The position numbers were made by a program, and so were the translations under genes. The notes under the pieces were generated by a model. It was given only the letters and a program-made list of their open reading frames with translations, ran no database searches and was not told the origin of the DNA. From Belliella aquatica (GTDB taxonomy: Bacteria; Bacteroidota; Bacteroidia; Cytophagales; Cyclobacteriaceae): DNA of 64,000 nucleotides. Below are positions 56,225 through 64,000 of this stretch, in pieces. The stretch is from positions 318,996 through 382,995 of the forward strand of contig NZ_BMFD01000002.1 of assembly GCF_014637795.1 (NCBI RefSeq). The letters run 5' to 3'. The stretch's first letter is position 1, and every line of letters begins with the position of its first letter.

Positions 56225-56680
56225 GTGCGGATAAACTTTTTTGTGCCAAAATCCATTTTCTGAATTTCGCGGATGTTCACGCATCTGATCTCTCAGTTGT
56301 TCAAGTGCCAATTTGAATTTTTCTTCGCCGGTGGCTTGATACAAGTCGATCAAAAATTTCCCCCCATTGACTCTATCAATGTTGTAATCACTTTGCTTGT
56401 AGGTTTTGATCACTCCATTTTCATCAATCATAAAATCAACAAAAGTTCGGATATAATCATAGTATTTATCGTCTCCTGTATCTTTCCATACGCGATCCAT
56501 GGACATCATGATTAGACCATGCGTACATTCCCATTTGGGTTTAGCATTGAAATCCAAGGTCCAACCTTCCGGATTTCTTTTGATTTCAGAATCGGACATC
56601 CAAGTGGAGTATTTGACTTCCTCTTTTTTTGGGACTTCGTTTGTTTCTACTTCTTTTCCCTTGCAGGAAATTTGAATCAA
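56225..56680 (-). pseudogene. Truncated GH105 unsaturated glucuronyl/rhamnogalacturonyl hydrolase
   Basis: About 150 residues of the N-terminal half of a normally about 370-residue enzyme. Family marks: TWMSDSEIKRNPEGW, KWECTHGLIMMSMDRVWKDT, and YNIDRVNGGKFLIDLYQ (contains the first catalytic Asp). After VYPHQINSS the frame continues only through repeat DNA. The 5' end is also doubtful: a lipoprotein-like segment ending FLTVLIQISC lacks an ATG and begins after an in-frame TAG, leaving TTG as the only start. Ancestral role: removing unsaturated uronate from oligosaccharides, which would feed KduI. Confidence 0.82.
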
Positions 56681-56823
56681 AACTGTTAAAAAGCAAAAAT
56701 ATTTTTCCTAGGATTTTTATTTTGGGTTGTCTTGTATTTTGATCAAAAACTCAGAAGAAAGTCTCCCCTCTTCCAAGTTTTATCTACCTATGAGTTTCTT
56801 TAAGATTGATCTAATCAATATTC

Positions 56824-58077
56824 TTAATTCAGGGAAACCATCACAGGATTGGAAAGCTCTCTGACAGTTTTGTCTAAATACGCTTTAAATCCTTCGATTT
56901 CAGTGATTCCATCCGGTTCTAGTTGCCAAGCAGCCGCGAAATAATAGGTAATCGCATTGTTATTTGGCTTCAGTACCACTACATGCGAAAAGGGATCTTC
57001 TGTAATTTGCACTTTTTGGTCATTTCTGAAGAAAACTACAATGCCTAGGTTATCATGATTTAGACTTTGCTTTCCGTAAGTAGCCATGTAGCCAAAAGTC
57101 TGGTCTTCACCTCCGATAAGTAGTTCTGCTTTTTCGTCCTTGATCAATCCTGTAGCATAATTTTCAATTGGCGCAGCGCTAGTCAAAACCTGCTTGCTCA
57201 ATCTGCTTCCCGCGTGAATACTCAAGTTAGACGTCAAATCAGTTTTGCCGCTTTCAATATCCCAACCGTAGTATTTGGTAAGAATAGAAGAATAAATCAC
57301 TCCATTATTTGTAATGGCTGCATACAGGCTATCAGTCACATCTACTCTTCTAGCAAGCTCGTTTTCAAAAGTAGCGATCGAACCAACACCAAGAGATTTT
57401 CCAACTTTCAGCACATCCATTCCCCAATCATTGATTTCATGATAAGAATCAAAGCCATCACCCCCTACGAACTGAAGCACATTTTCGCTTACTTGCTTTC
57501 CAAATACATCCACTCCATTTCTCCAATCTAGATAAAATCGATATCCCACTTTGTCCGATTCCCATCCTGGTCCTTCATATCTGATAAACCAAGAATGATC
57601 TGTATGTTCTGCGGGTACGTGGAGTTCATCTACATTTCTAAATTCACCTCCGATGTATTCTCGGCCTTCAAACTTCCCATCAAATTTGTGAGAGAGTTCC
57701 GCTTGTGTTCTTTTTGGGTACTCTCTTGTGATTTCATTTTCAGGATCATAAGACACAGTCAAATTCAAAGTTTCGCTCGCTGCTAAAAACGGGATAACGA
57801 AGGATAAGCCTTTGTCAGCACCTTCAGCATTATATTGCGAAGGAATTTCCACCGCATTGTTGTAGACAATGAATCCATTTGAGTTGAAATCGGGATATTT
57901 TTCAAGTAATTCCTTTTCTCCTATCAAGACAAAAGCGTCGGTTCGTGTTTCCGCTAAGGTATTTGTAACAGACAAACTGAAAGTAGACAACTCGCTTTCT
58001 TGTGATTTTTCAGCACATGAAATCAGCATTAATTGTAAGCCAAAAAGCAGAGAGCACAGGATGGAAATTCGTTTCAT
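56824..58077 (-). CDS. DUF4861-like lipoprotein of the uronate region
   Basis: 417 aa from the ATG at 58077, which gives a proper SPII signal (MKRISILCSLLFGLQLMLIS then Cys21). A longer frame upstream adds 24 unlikely residues. Body is beta-rich, with EHTDHSWFIRYEGPGWESDK, YRFYLDWRNGVDVFGK and WGMDVLKVGKSLGVGSIA. The layout matches DUF4861 proteins, which occur in uronate- or pectin-linked gene groups of Bacteroidota; a lyase or hydrolase role is possible but not shown. It is divergent from kduI and shares its regulatory region. Confidence 0.78.
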   Translation of the reverse strand: MKRISILCSLLFGLQLMLISCAEKSQESELSTFSLSVTNTLAETRTDAFVLIGEKELLEKYPDFNSNGFIVYNNAVEIPSQYNAEGADKGLSFVIPFLAASETLNLTVSYDPENEITREYPKRTQAELSHKFDGKFEGREYIGGEFRNVDELHVPAEHTDHSWFIRYEGPGWESDKVGYRFYLDWRNGVDVFGKQVSENVLQFVGGDGFDSYHEINDWGMDVLKVGKSLGVGSIATFENELARRVDVTDSLYAAITNNGVIYSSILTKYYGWDIESGKTDLTSNLSIHAGSRLSKQVLTSAAPIENYATGLIKDEKAELLIGGEDQTFGYMATYGKQSLNHDNLGIVVFFRNDQKVQITEDPFSHVVVLKPNNNAITYYFAAAWQLEPDGITEIEGFKAYLDKTVRELSNPVMVSLN

Positions 58078-58165
58078 AAGTTTTTTATTTGAATTTTGAT
58101 GCTGTGCAATATGGTTTATTTTTTGCACAAAAATTGCACAAATACACACAATTCCAAGTATATTT

Positions 58166-58181
58166 GAGCAATCGATTGCAT
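58166..58181. promoter_or_regulatory. LacI-type operator 1
   Basis: Perfect 12-bp palindrome gcaatcgattgc at 58168-58179, with the central CG pair typical of LacI-family sites. It is about 90 bp upstream of the DUF4861-like start and about 205 bp upstream of kduI. Confidence 0.75.
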
Positions 58182-58354
58182 ATTTAAAAATGTTTAATCA
58201 AAATAAAAAAGATTCTCTTAATTATTTTCCTGAATCATGCATTAGTGGTCAAAATTAATGTTTTAATAAAATTTTATTTAGGAAAGATCAATTCTTGTCG
58301 TGTCAAAATTATTGGTTAAAACATTTGAACATTTGAAATTATATATAGTATATT

Positions 58355-58370
58355 GCGCAAACGATTACAT
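58355..58370. promoter_or_regulatory. LacI-type operator 2, at the kduI start
   Basis: gcaaacgattac at 58357-58368 matches operator 1 at ten of twelve positions. It lies 14 nt before the kduI ATG, so bound repressor would block transcription or initiation. Confidence 0.7.
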
Positions 58371-58382
58371 AAACAAAAAACT

Positions 58383-59222
58383 ATGCACACTTTTATAGAA
58401 ACCAGATACTCCAATCATCCTTCAGATGTAAAAAGTTATGACACCTCTACCCTGAGAGCTCATTTTCACATTGACTCGCTTTTCAGTGCAGATCAGATCA
58501 AAGGAGTGTACACACTAAACGACCGCTTGATTGTTGGTGGTATTCAACCTGTATCTAAGCCCATTGCATTAGAAACCATAGATCAATTGAAATCGGACTT
58601 TTTCTTAGAGAGAAGAGAGATTGGAATTATCAATGTGGGCGCTTCTACCGTGATTGAAGCAGATGGTACGTCATACGAATTGGCCAATAAAGAAGCTTTG
58701 TACATTGGACAGGGAGTGAAAGAGGTGATTTTTCATCCTTCCAAATCGGGGGAAACATTTCTTTATTTCAATTCAGCTCCTGCGCACCACGCCTATCCAA
58801 CCAAGAAGGTGGGTAAAAGCGACGCTGAAGTGGTGACATTAGGATCGTTGGAAAACTCCAATCATAGAACGATTTATAAATTATTGGTCAACTCTGTAGT
58901 TCCAACTTGTCAATTACAAATGGGAATGACCGAATTGAAGCCGGGTTCTGTTTGGAACACCATGCCAGCACATACCCATGATAGAAGAATGGAAGCGTAT
59001 TTCTATTTTGATCTTGAAGAAGGTCAAGCGGTGTGTCATTATATGGGACAGCCAGAAGAAACGAGACATATTTGGATGAAAAATCATCAGGCAGTCATTT
59101 CTCCACCTTGGTCTATCCACAGTGGAGCGGGAACTTCCAACTACACCTTCATTTGGGGAATGGCAGGTGAGAATTTAGATTATGGAGATATGGACATAGT
59201 AGCTCCAACAGCACTGAAATAA
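58383..59222 (+). CDS. kduI: 4-deoxy-L-threo-5-hexosulose-uronate ketol-isomerase
   Basis: 279 aa from the ATG at 58383; the TTG 30 nt earlier lies within the operator and is rejected. Cupin fold with zinc ligands in MPAHTHDRRMEAY (His, His, Glu) and PPWSIHSGAG (His). Isomerises 5-keto-4-deoxyuronate (DKI) to DKII, a step in the use of unsaturated uronates from pectin, alginate or glycosaminoglycans. The stop shares one base with the kduD start (taatg), so the pair is translationally coupled. First gene of the operon. Confidence 0.96.
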   Translation: MHTFIETRYSNHPSDVKSYDTSTLRAHFHIDSLFSADQIKGVYTLNDRLIVGGIQPVSKPIALETIDQLKSDFFLERREIGIINVGASTVIEADGTSYELANKEALYIGQGVKEVIFHPSKSGETFLYFNSAPAHHAYPTKKVGKSDAEVVTLGSLENSNHRTIYKLLVNSVVPTCQLQMGMTELKPGSVWNTMPAHTHDRRMEAYFYFDLEEGQAVCHYMGQPEETRHIWMKNHQAVISPPWSIHSGAGTSNYTFIWGMAGENLDYGDMDIVAPTALK

Positions 59223-60004
59223 TGAAAGATCTATTCAACCTAAACGGAAAAGTTGCTTTAGTCACCGGTGCAACACATGGATTGGGAATGGCGATGGCCA
59301 AGGCCTTAGCACATCATGGCGCCACCTTGGTTATCAATGGTCATACCCCTTCCAAAATGGACGCTGCTCTTGCGGACTATAAAGCCGATGGAATTGACGC
59401 CCACAGTTATCTTTTTGATGTAACCCATGCTGCTCAAGTAGCAGAAAACATTGAAAAAATTGAAAAGGAAGTTGGTCCGATTGATATTTTGGTCAACAAT
59501 GCAGGAATGATTATGCGTGTTCCCGCATTGGAAATGGATCCTGAGGATTTCAGAAAAGTCATCGATGTAGATTTGGTTTCGCCCTTTATCCTTTCTCAGG
59601 CTGTAGGAAGATCCATGGTCAAAAGAGGTGGTGGAAAAATCATCAACATCTGTTCCATGATGAGTGAATTGGGGAGAGATACTGTGAGTGCTTATGCCGC
59701 TGCCAAAGGTGGGTTGAAAATGCTTACAAAAAATCTCGCCACAGAATGGGCAAAATATAATATTCAAGTCAATGGAATCGGTCCAGGTTATTTTGCAACA
59801 GAGCAAACTGCACCTATTCGCGTAGATGGTCACCCTTTCAATGATTGGATCATTAGCAGAACACCTGCCGGTAAATGGGGAGACCCTGAGGATTTGGCAG
59901 GAGCGGTTGTATTCCTTTCCAGCAAAGCCAGTGATTTTGTCAATGGTCAGATTCTATATGTAGATGGCGGAATCCTAGCAACCATAGGAAAGCCGAAAGA
60001 ATGA
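59222..60004 (+). CDS. kduD: 2-deoxy-D-gluconate 3-dehydrogenase / DKII reductase
   Basis: 260 aa SDR. NAD-binding TGATHGLGMAMA (about 16-27), NNAGMIMRVPAL, catalytic Ser in INICSMMSE and YAAAKGG (Tyr-x3-Lys at about 158-162). Reduces DKII to 2-keto-3-deoxygluconate. It overlaps kduI by 1 nt and the LacI gene by 4 nt. Confidence 0.95.
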   Translation: MKDLFNLNGKVALVTGATHGLGMAMAKALAHHGATLVINGHTPSKMDAALADYKADGIDAHSYLFDVTHAAQVAENIEKIEKEVGPIDILVNNAGMIMRVPALEMDPEDFRKVIDVDLVSPFILSQAVGRSMVKRGGGKIINICSMMSELGRDTVSAYAAAKGGLKMLTKNLATEWAKYNIQVNGIGPGYFATEQTAPIRVDGHPFNDWIISRTPAGKWGDPEDLAGAVVFLSSKASDFVNGQILYVDGGILATIGKPKE

Positions 60005-61032
60005 GTATGAAAAAAGGTAAGGCAACAATTCATGATATAGCCGAAAAATTAAATATTACGGCTTCTACAGTTTCTAGGGCATTGAATGACAACCCTAGAA
60101 TTTCTGAAAACACCAAAAAGCTAGTCCTAAAAATGGCGAAGCAGCTGAATTATCAGCCAAATCATATTGCTTCTGCACTGCGAAGTGGAAAAAGTAAATT
60201 GATCGGTGTTCTTGTGCCTACCGCAAACAGAAATTTCTTCTCTTCCGTGGTCAGAGGAATAGAGGATATTGCCAATGAGTTGGATTACAAAGTGATCATT
60301 TCGCAGTCTTATGAAGATTATGATAAAGAAGTTCAAAATGTTGAAGCCTTACTCAATGCACGTGTGGATGGGATTATCGCTTCTATTGGAAAAAACACAG
60401 AGAATTTTGATCATTTTCAAAAAGTATTGGATAAAGGCATTCCCTTGGTGCTTTTTGACCGAATCACCAATGAAATAGATGTGAGCCAAGTCATCATTGA
60501 TGATTATCAAGGTGCTTACGACACCACCAAGCACCTGATAGAGCAAGGTTGCAAGAGAATTGTACACTTTACCTCTCCGAAAAAAATCAATATCTATCGA
60601 GAAAGATTGCGAGGCTACGAAGATGCTTTGAAAGATTTTAAAATCGAGATAGATCCTGAATTGATTGAAGAAAGCAATATGCAACTTGAGGATGGAAGAA
60701 CAAGTATGGAGAACATCATCAAAAAAGAAATTCCATTTGATGCTGTCTTTTCCTCTTCTGACTACGCTGTCATGGGTGCGCTTCAGGTATTGAGAGAACA
60801 TAAAATTATTGTCCCCAATCAGGTAAAACTAGCGGGATTTGGGAATGAACCTTTCACTTCCTTTACCTTCCCTCCGATCACTACTGTAGATCAGAAAAGT
60901 ATTCCGATGGGAAGAGTTACTGCAGAAACCTTCTTCGAATTATTGAAATCTGACGGTAAAAAAGGCAACAATCAAAAAACTGTATTGAAGCCTGAACTGA
61001 TTATTCGAGAATCCACCCAAAAGAGAAATTAA
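60001..61032 (+). CDS. LacI-family regulator of the uronate operon
   Basis: 343 aa. N-terminal HTH TIHDIAEKLNITASTVSRAL with the hinge helix YQPNHIASALRSGKSKLIGV, then a periplasmic-binding-protein-like effector domain (about 65-335). Encoded within the operon and overlapping kduD by 4 nt. The palindromes at 58166-58181 and 58355-58370 are of LacI type, so it probably autoregulates the operon and the divergent DUF4861-like gene. The inducer is probably KDG or a uronate; that is inference. Confidence 0.93.
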   Translation: MSMKKGKATIHDIAEKLNITASTVSRALNDNPRISENTKKLVLKMAKQLNYQPNHIASALRSGKSKLIGVLVPTANRNFFSSVVRGIEDIANELDYKVIISQSYEDYDKEVQNVEALLNARVDGIIASIGKNTENFDHFQKVLDKGIPLVLFDRITNEIDVSQVIIDDYQGAYDTTKHLIEQGCKRIVHFTSPKKINIYRERLRGYEDALKDFKIEIDPELIEESNMQLEDGRTSMENIIKKEIPFDAVFSSSDYAVMGALQVLREHKIIVPNQVKLAGFGNEPFTSFTFPPITTVDQKSIPMGRVTAETFFELLKSDGKKGNNQKTVLKPELIIRESTQKRN

Positions 61033-61056
61033 ACCTATTTTAACCCATTTATACAG

Positions 61057-62478
61057 ATGATTTCAGCCACTGAAAAACAAAGCAAGTTTCTCAATGAAGA
61101 TTTTCTTCTTAAAAACGATTTTGCTAAGATCTTATATCATGACTACGCTGCAAAGCTGCCCATTATAGATTACCATTGTCACCTTTCTCCAAAGGATATT
61201 GCGACCAATAGAAAGTTTAATTCTATTTCGGAAGTGTGGCTTGCCGGCGATCATTACAAATGGAGAGCTATGCGTACGCTCGGTATCAATGAAAAATACA
61301 TTACAGGAAATGCTTCAGACGAAGAAAAATTTCAAAAATGGGCTGAGGCTGTGCCTTACACGTTGAGAAATCCGCTTTATCACTGGACGCATTTAGAATT
61401 ACAGCGATACTTTGGTATAACTGAGTTGCTTGGTGCAGATTCTGGTGCAGGCATTTATAAAGAAACGACTGCTTTACTTCAAACCCCTGAGTTTCATACC
61501 CAAGGTTTGATGAAGAAAATGAATGTGGAATTAGTCTGCTCGACAGATGATCCTATTGATAATTTAGAATTTCATAAAATCGCTGAGACTAGCAGTCCTG
61601 ATACCAAATTGCTTCCTGCATTTCGACCTGACAAGGTCTATGCGGTAGAAAATCCAACTTCATATACGGCTTATATTCATCAATTGGCAGATGCTTCAGG
61701 TGTCAGCATCGATAATTATGATGATCTTTTGTCAGCCTTGGAAAATAGGATTGAATTCTTTGCTGAAAATGGTGGTAGTCTTTCCGATCATGGTTTGGAA
61801 CAACTGTATTACTTTGAGTTGGGTACTTATGATATCAAATCACTCTTCTCGAAAGTCATGGAAGGTAAAAACCTAAACCAAGAAGAGGTCAACTATTTCA
61901 AGTTTAACACCTTGTATGAACTTTGCAAAATGTACCATGCTAAAGGCTGGACGCAGCAATTTCACCTTGGTGCTCTGAGAAATACAAATGAAAGAATGTT
62001 GGGCAAATTAGGTCCTGATACAGGTTTTGACTCTATCGGTGACTTTTCGCAGGCGAGAGCTTTAGCGAGTTTCTTGAATTTGCTGGACGGCACTGATCAA
62101 TTGGCAAAAACCATCCTGTACAACCTCAATCCATCAGACAATGAAGTAATGGCCACCATGATTGGTAATTTTAATGATGGTTCGGTCAAAGGAAAAATAC
62201 AATTCGGTTCCGCTTGGTGGTTTTTGGATCAAAAAGACGGAATGGAAAAGCAAATCAATGCACTTTCTAATATGGGTTTGTTGAGTTGCTTTATTGGAAT
62301 GCTGACAGATTCTAGGAGTTTTCTTTCTTTTCCAAGACATGAATATTTCCGAAGAATTCTCTGCAACCTAATCGGTCAAGATGTCGCTAACGGTGAACTT
62401 CCTGAAGATGAAGCCTGGTTGGGTAAAATTGTCTCTGACATCAGCTACTTCAATGCGAAAAACTATTTCAACTTCTAA
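61057..62478 (+). CDS. uxaC: Uronate (glucuronate/galacturonate) isomerase
   Basis: 473 aa, full length. N-terminal IIDYHCHLSPKDIATNRKFN (metal-binding HxH), then ELVCSTDDPIDNLEFH, LGALRNTNERMLGKLGPDTG and SFPRHEYFRRILCNLIG at the C-terminus. Converts galacturonate to tagaturonate or glucuronate to fructuronate. 24 nt after the LacI gene; followed by uxaB after 12 nt. Confidence 0.96.
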   Translation: MISATEKQSKFLNEDFLLKNDFAKILYHDYAAKLPIIDYHCHLSPKDIATNRKFNSISEVWLAGDHYKWRAMRTLGINEKYITGNASDEEKFQKWAEAVPYTLRNPLYHWTHLELQRYFGITELLGADSGAGIYKETTALLQTPEFHTQGLMKKMNVELVCSTDDPIDNLEFHKIAETSSPDTKLLPAFRPDKVYAVENPTSYTAYIHQLADASGVSIDNYDDLLSALENRIEFFAENGGSLSDHGLEQLYYFELGTYDIKSLFSKVMEGKNLNQEEVNYFKFNTLYELCKMYHAKGWTQQFHLGALRNTNERMLGKLGPDTGFDSIGDFSQARALASFLNLLDGTDQLAKTILYNLNPSDNEVMATMIGNFNDGSVKGKIQFGSAWWFLDQKDGMEKQINALSNMGLLSCFIGMLTDSRSFLSFPRHEYFRRILCNLIGQDVANGELPEDEAWLGKIVSDISYFNAKNYFNF

Positions 62479-62490
62479 GTTGCCCTTGTA

Positions 62491-63897
62491 ATGAAAGCTC
62501 TCAATAGAAAAAATATAAGTACTCCCAAAAGACATGTAAAAGTCCTGCAATTTGGCGAAGGAAATTTCCTCCGTGGATTTGTAGATTGGATGGTTGAGGA
62601 GATGAATGAGAAAGCAGGTTTCCATGGCAATGTTCAGATCGTTCAGCCTTTGACACAAGGACTTGGTGATCTGCTCAATGCACAAGATGGCTTGTACCAT
62701 GTCAAGCTTCAGGGCATTCAGGCAGGTAAGTCAGTGGATGAAACCAAGTTGATCACTTGTGTAGAAGGTGTGAATAATCCTTATGCTGCCTATCAAGAAT
62801 ATTTGAATTTAGGAAGCAATCCTGATCTCAAATTTATCATTTCAAATACGACAGAAGCAGGGATTGCTTTTGATGAAAATGACACAGATTACAGCAAAAC
62901 GCCGGTTACTTTTCCAGGGAAACTTACTGCGCTTCTACTTGAAAGATTCAAAGCTTTGGGAGGAAATGAAGCAAGTGGATTGGTAATTATTCCTTGTGAA
63001 TTGATAGACAAGAATGGAGAACAGCTGAAAGATGCGGTTATGCAATACATTGCCCTGTGGAATCTTTCGGAAGAATTCAAAAACTGGATAGAAAATCACA
63101 ATACTTTCTGCAATACCCTTGTGGATAGAATTGTGCCTGGTTTCCCAAAAGATACTATTAAGGAAATTCAATCAGAATTAGAATTTGAGGATAATCTGGT
63201 GGTCATGGCAGAGCCATTTCACCTTTGGGTGATAGAAGGACCTGAGGAATTAGAAAGAATATTTCCTGGTCCAAAAGCTGGTTTACAGATCAAATTTGTC
63301 AAAGATCAAAGTCCATACAGAACCCGTAAAGTACGAATTCTCAATGGCGCACATACGGCACTAGTTCCAGTGGCCTATTTGGCGGGCTTGAGAACTGTCA
63401 GAGATTCCGTTGAAGATCCGAAAATTGGAGCATTTATCCGGGAGACGATTTATGACGAAATTATCCCGACGCTTGATTTGTCCCAAGAAGAGTTGGAGCA
63501 ATTTGCTTCCGATGTCTTGGACAGATTCAAGAATCCATTTATCAAACACGAATTGAGTTCGATTGCTTTGAATTCAATTTCAAAATTCAAAGTGCGGGTA
63601 CTTCCGAGTATCTTAGAATACAAAAAGAGAAAAGGTGTTTGGCCAAAGCATTTGATAGCATCCTTTGCTTCCCTCCTGCTCTTTTATAAGGGTGAACATG
63701 AAGGAGAGCCTACACCTGTCAACGATGATTCAGAAATCATGTCCTTCTTCGCAGCCTTGTGGAAAAGTGACGATATAGATAACATATTAAAAACTGCGCT
63801 CAGCAAATCAGAATTCTGGGGTGAGGATCTTAGTCTTCATGAAGGTTTGGCAGCTGCCATCAAAGATGCTATGATGTTCACAGTCGAGAAAGACTAG
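62491..63897 (+). CDS. uxaB: Tagaturonate reductase (altronate oxidoreductase)
   Basis: 468 aa, mannitol-dehydrogenase fold. FGEGNFLRGFVDWMVEEMN (dinucleotide-binding), ISNTTEAGIAFDEND, RKVRILNGAHTALVPVAYL (catalytic Lys in the family's K-x-R-x-L-N-G-x-H pattern) and a C-terminal domain. Reduces tagaturonate to altronate with NADH. UxaA (altronate dehydratase) is not in the window. After the stop, 63898-64000 holds no gene. Confidence 0.95.
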   Translation: MKALNRKNISTPKRHVKVLQFGEGNFLRGFVDWMVEEMNEKAGFHGNVQIVQPLTQGLGDLLNAQDGLYHVKLQGIQAGKSVDETKLITCVEGVNNPYAAYQEYLNLGSNPDLKFIISNTTEAGIAFDENDTDYSKTPVTFPGKLTALLLERFKALGGNEASGLVIIPCELIDKNGEQLKDAVMQYIALWNLSEEFKNWIENHNTFCNTLVDRIVPGFPKDTIKEIQSELEFEDNLVVMAEPFHLWVIEGPEELERIFPGPKAGLQIKFVKDQSPYRTRKVRILNGAHTALVPVAYLAGLRTVRDSVEDPKIGAFIRETIYDEIIPTLDLSQEELEQFASDVLDRFKNPFIKHELSSIALNSISKFKVRVLPSILEYKKRKGVWPKHLIASFASLLLFYKGEHEGEPTPVNDDSEIMSFFAALWKSDDIDNILKTALSKSEFWGEDLSLHEGLAAAIKDAMMFTVEKD

Positions 63898-64000
63898 GAA
63901 CATGCTGAAAAGTGCCATTTACAGATATAATCTCTTCACTATGAATGAATTGTCTGTTTATTAAGCATTGGGTGTTCTTAAAAGTAATTACAAGCTTTTG

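Larger units (their letters stand above)
58078..58382. other. Divergent regulatory region of the uronate genes
   Basis: 305 bp, AT-rich, no gene. Contains two LacI-type operators (58166-58181 and 58355-58370) and atttgaa repeats near 58323 and 58332 that could include -33 elements. I do not assign exact promoters. Confidence 0.6.

Noticed and set aside
1-64000. CRISPR arrays, tRNA, rRNA
   Set aside because: No regular repeat-spacer pattern, and no cloverleaf or rRNA sequence recognised by eye; the regular repeats here vary in spacing and contain palindromes typical of dispersed elements. A tRNAscan or Infernal run would settle it.

Overview
The window comes from a low-GC Bacteroidota chromosome, most likely order Cytophagales and close to Cyclobacteriaceae (Algoriphagus-like). 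Supporting evidence: a SusC/SusD pair, lipoproteins with SPII signals, A-rich translation starts with few Shine-Dalgarno sites, wHTH/nucleotidyltransferase-type polysaccharide-locus regulators and a Bacteroidota-style kduI-kduD-lacI-uxaC-uxaB uronate operon. The genus is an inference; there is no rRNA or tRNA here to confirm it.

Layout. 1-988: dispersed repeats. 989-2165: three tightly packed genes reading as a toxin-antitoxin-chaperone module (PARP-like ADP-ribosyltransferase, small protein, SecB-like chaperone; CmdTAC-like). 2927-10252: a redox/nutrient-uptake group made of a MauE-like membrane protein and a small exported cysteine-containing protein on +, converging on tlpA-like, susC and susD on -. 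12723-15644: an accessory block with twin XRE-type HTH proteins, an Abi-like HEPN protein and a membrane PH-like protein. 15900-34833 (- strand): a surface-polysaccharide locus with a Wzy-like membrane protein, about a dozen glycosyltransferases, a PRTase-HAD fusion, a methyltransferase, a Wzt/Wzm ABC exporter interrupted by a DUF559 gene, a PglD-like acetyltransferase and a DegT aminotransferase. 35000-46792: a split membrane protein, a MntA-HepT type VII toxin-antitoxin pair, a single-domain response regulator, a polysaccharide deacetylase, a second Wzy-like protein, a glycosyltransferase and another polytopic membrane protein. 47638-49608: a winged-helix/nucleotidyltransferase-fold regulator with an IS3-family element just upstream. 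50148-55529: SatD plus a membrane partner, an AAA_14/DUF4143 ATPase and a GHL10 (DUF187) lipoprotein. 56225-63897: a uronate-use region with a decayed GH105 gene, a DUF4861-like lipoprotein, and the divergent kduI-kduD-lacI-uxaC-uxaB operon behind palindromic LacI-type operators.

How the genes work together. KduI/KduD and UxaC/UxaB feed two uronate routes that converge on 2-keto-3-deoxygluconate. The LacI regulator encoded within the operon probably controls both directions from the 58078-58382 intergenic region. The polysaccharide block has features of an ABC-transporter export pathway (Wzm plus Wzt with a C-terminal extension), but also two polymerase-like membrane proteins.

The most unusual property of the window is its non-coding DNA. 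Well over 10 kb consists of dispersed, palindrome-rich repeats. Several can be compared as filled and empty sites, where a hairpin of about 18-26 nt has been inserted precisely into the loop of another hairpin or into a larger repeat. The repeats also split one gene and abut the truncated end of another.
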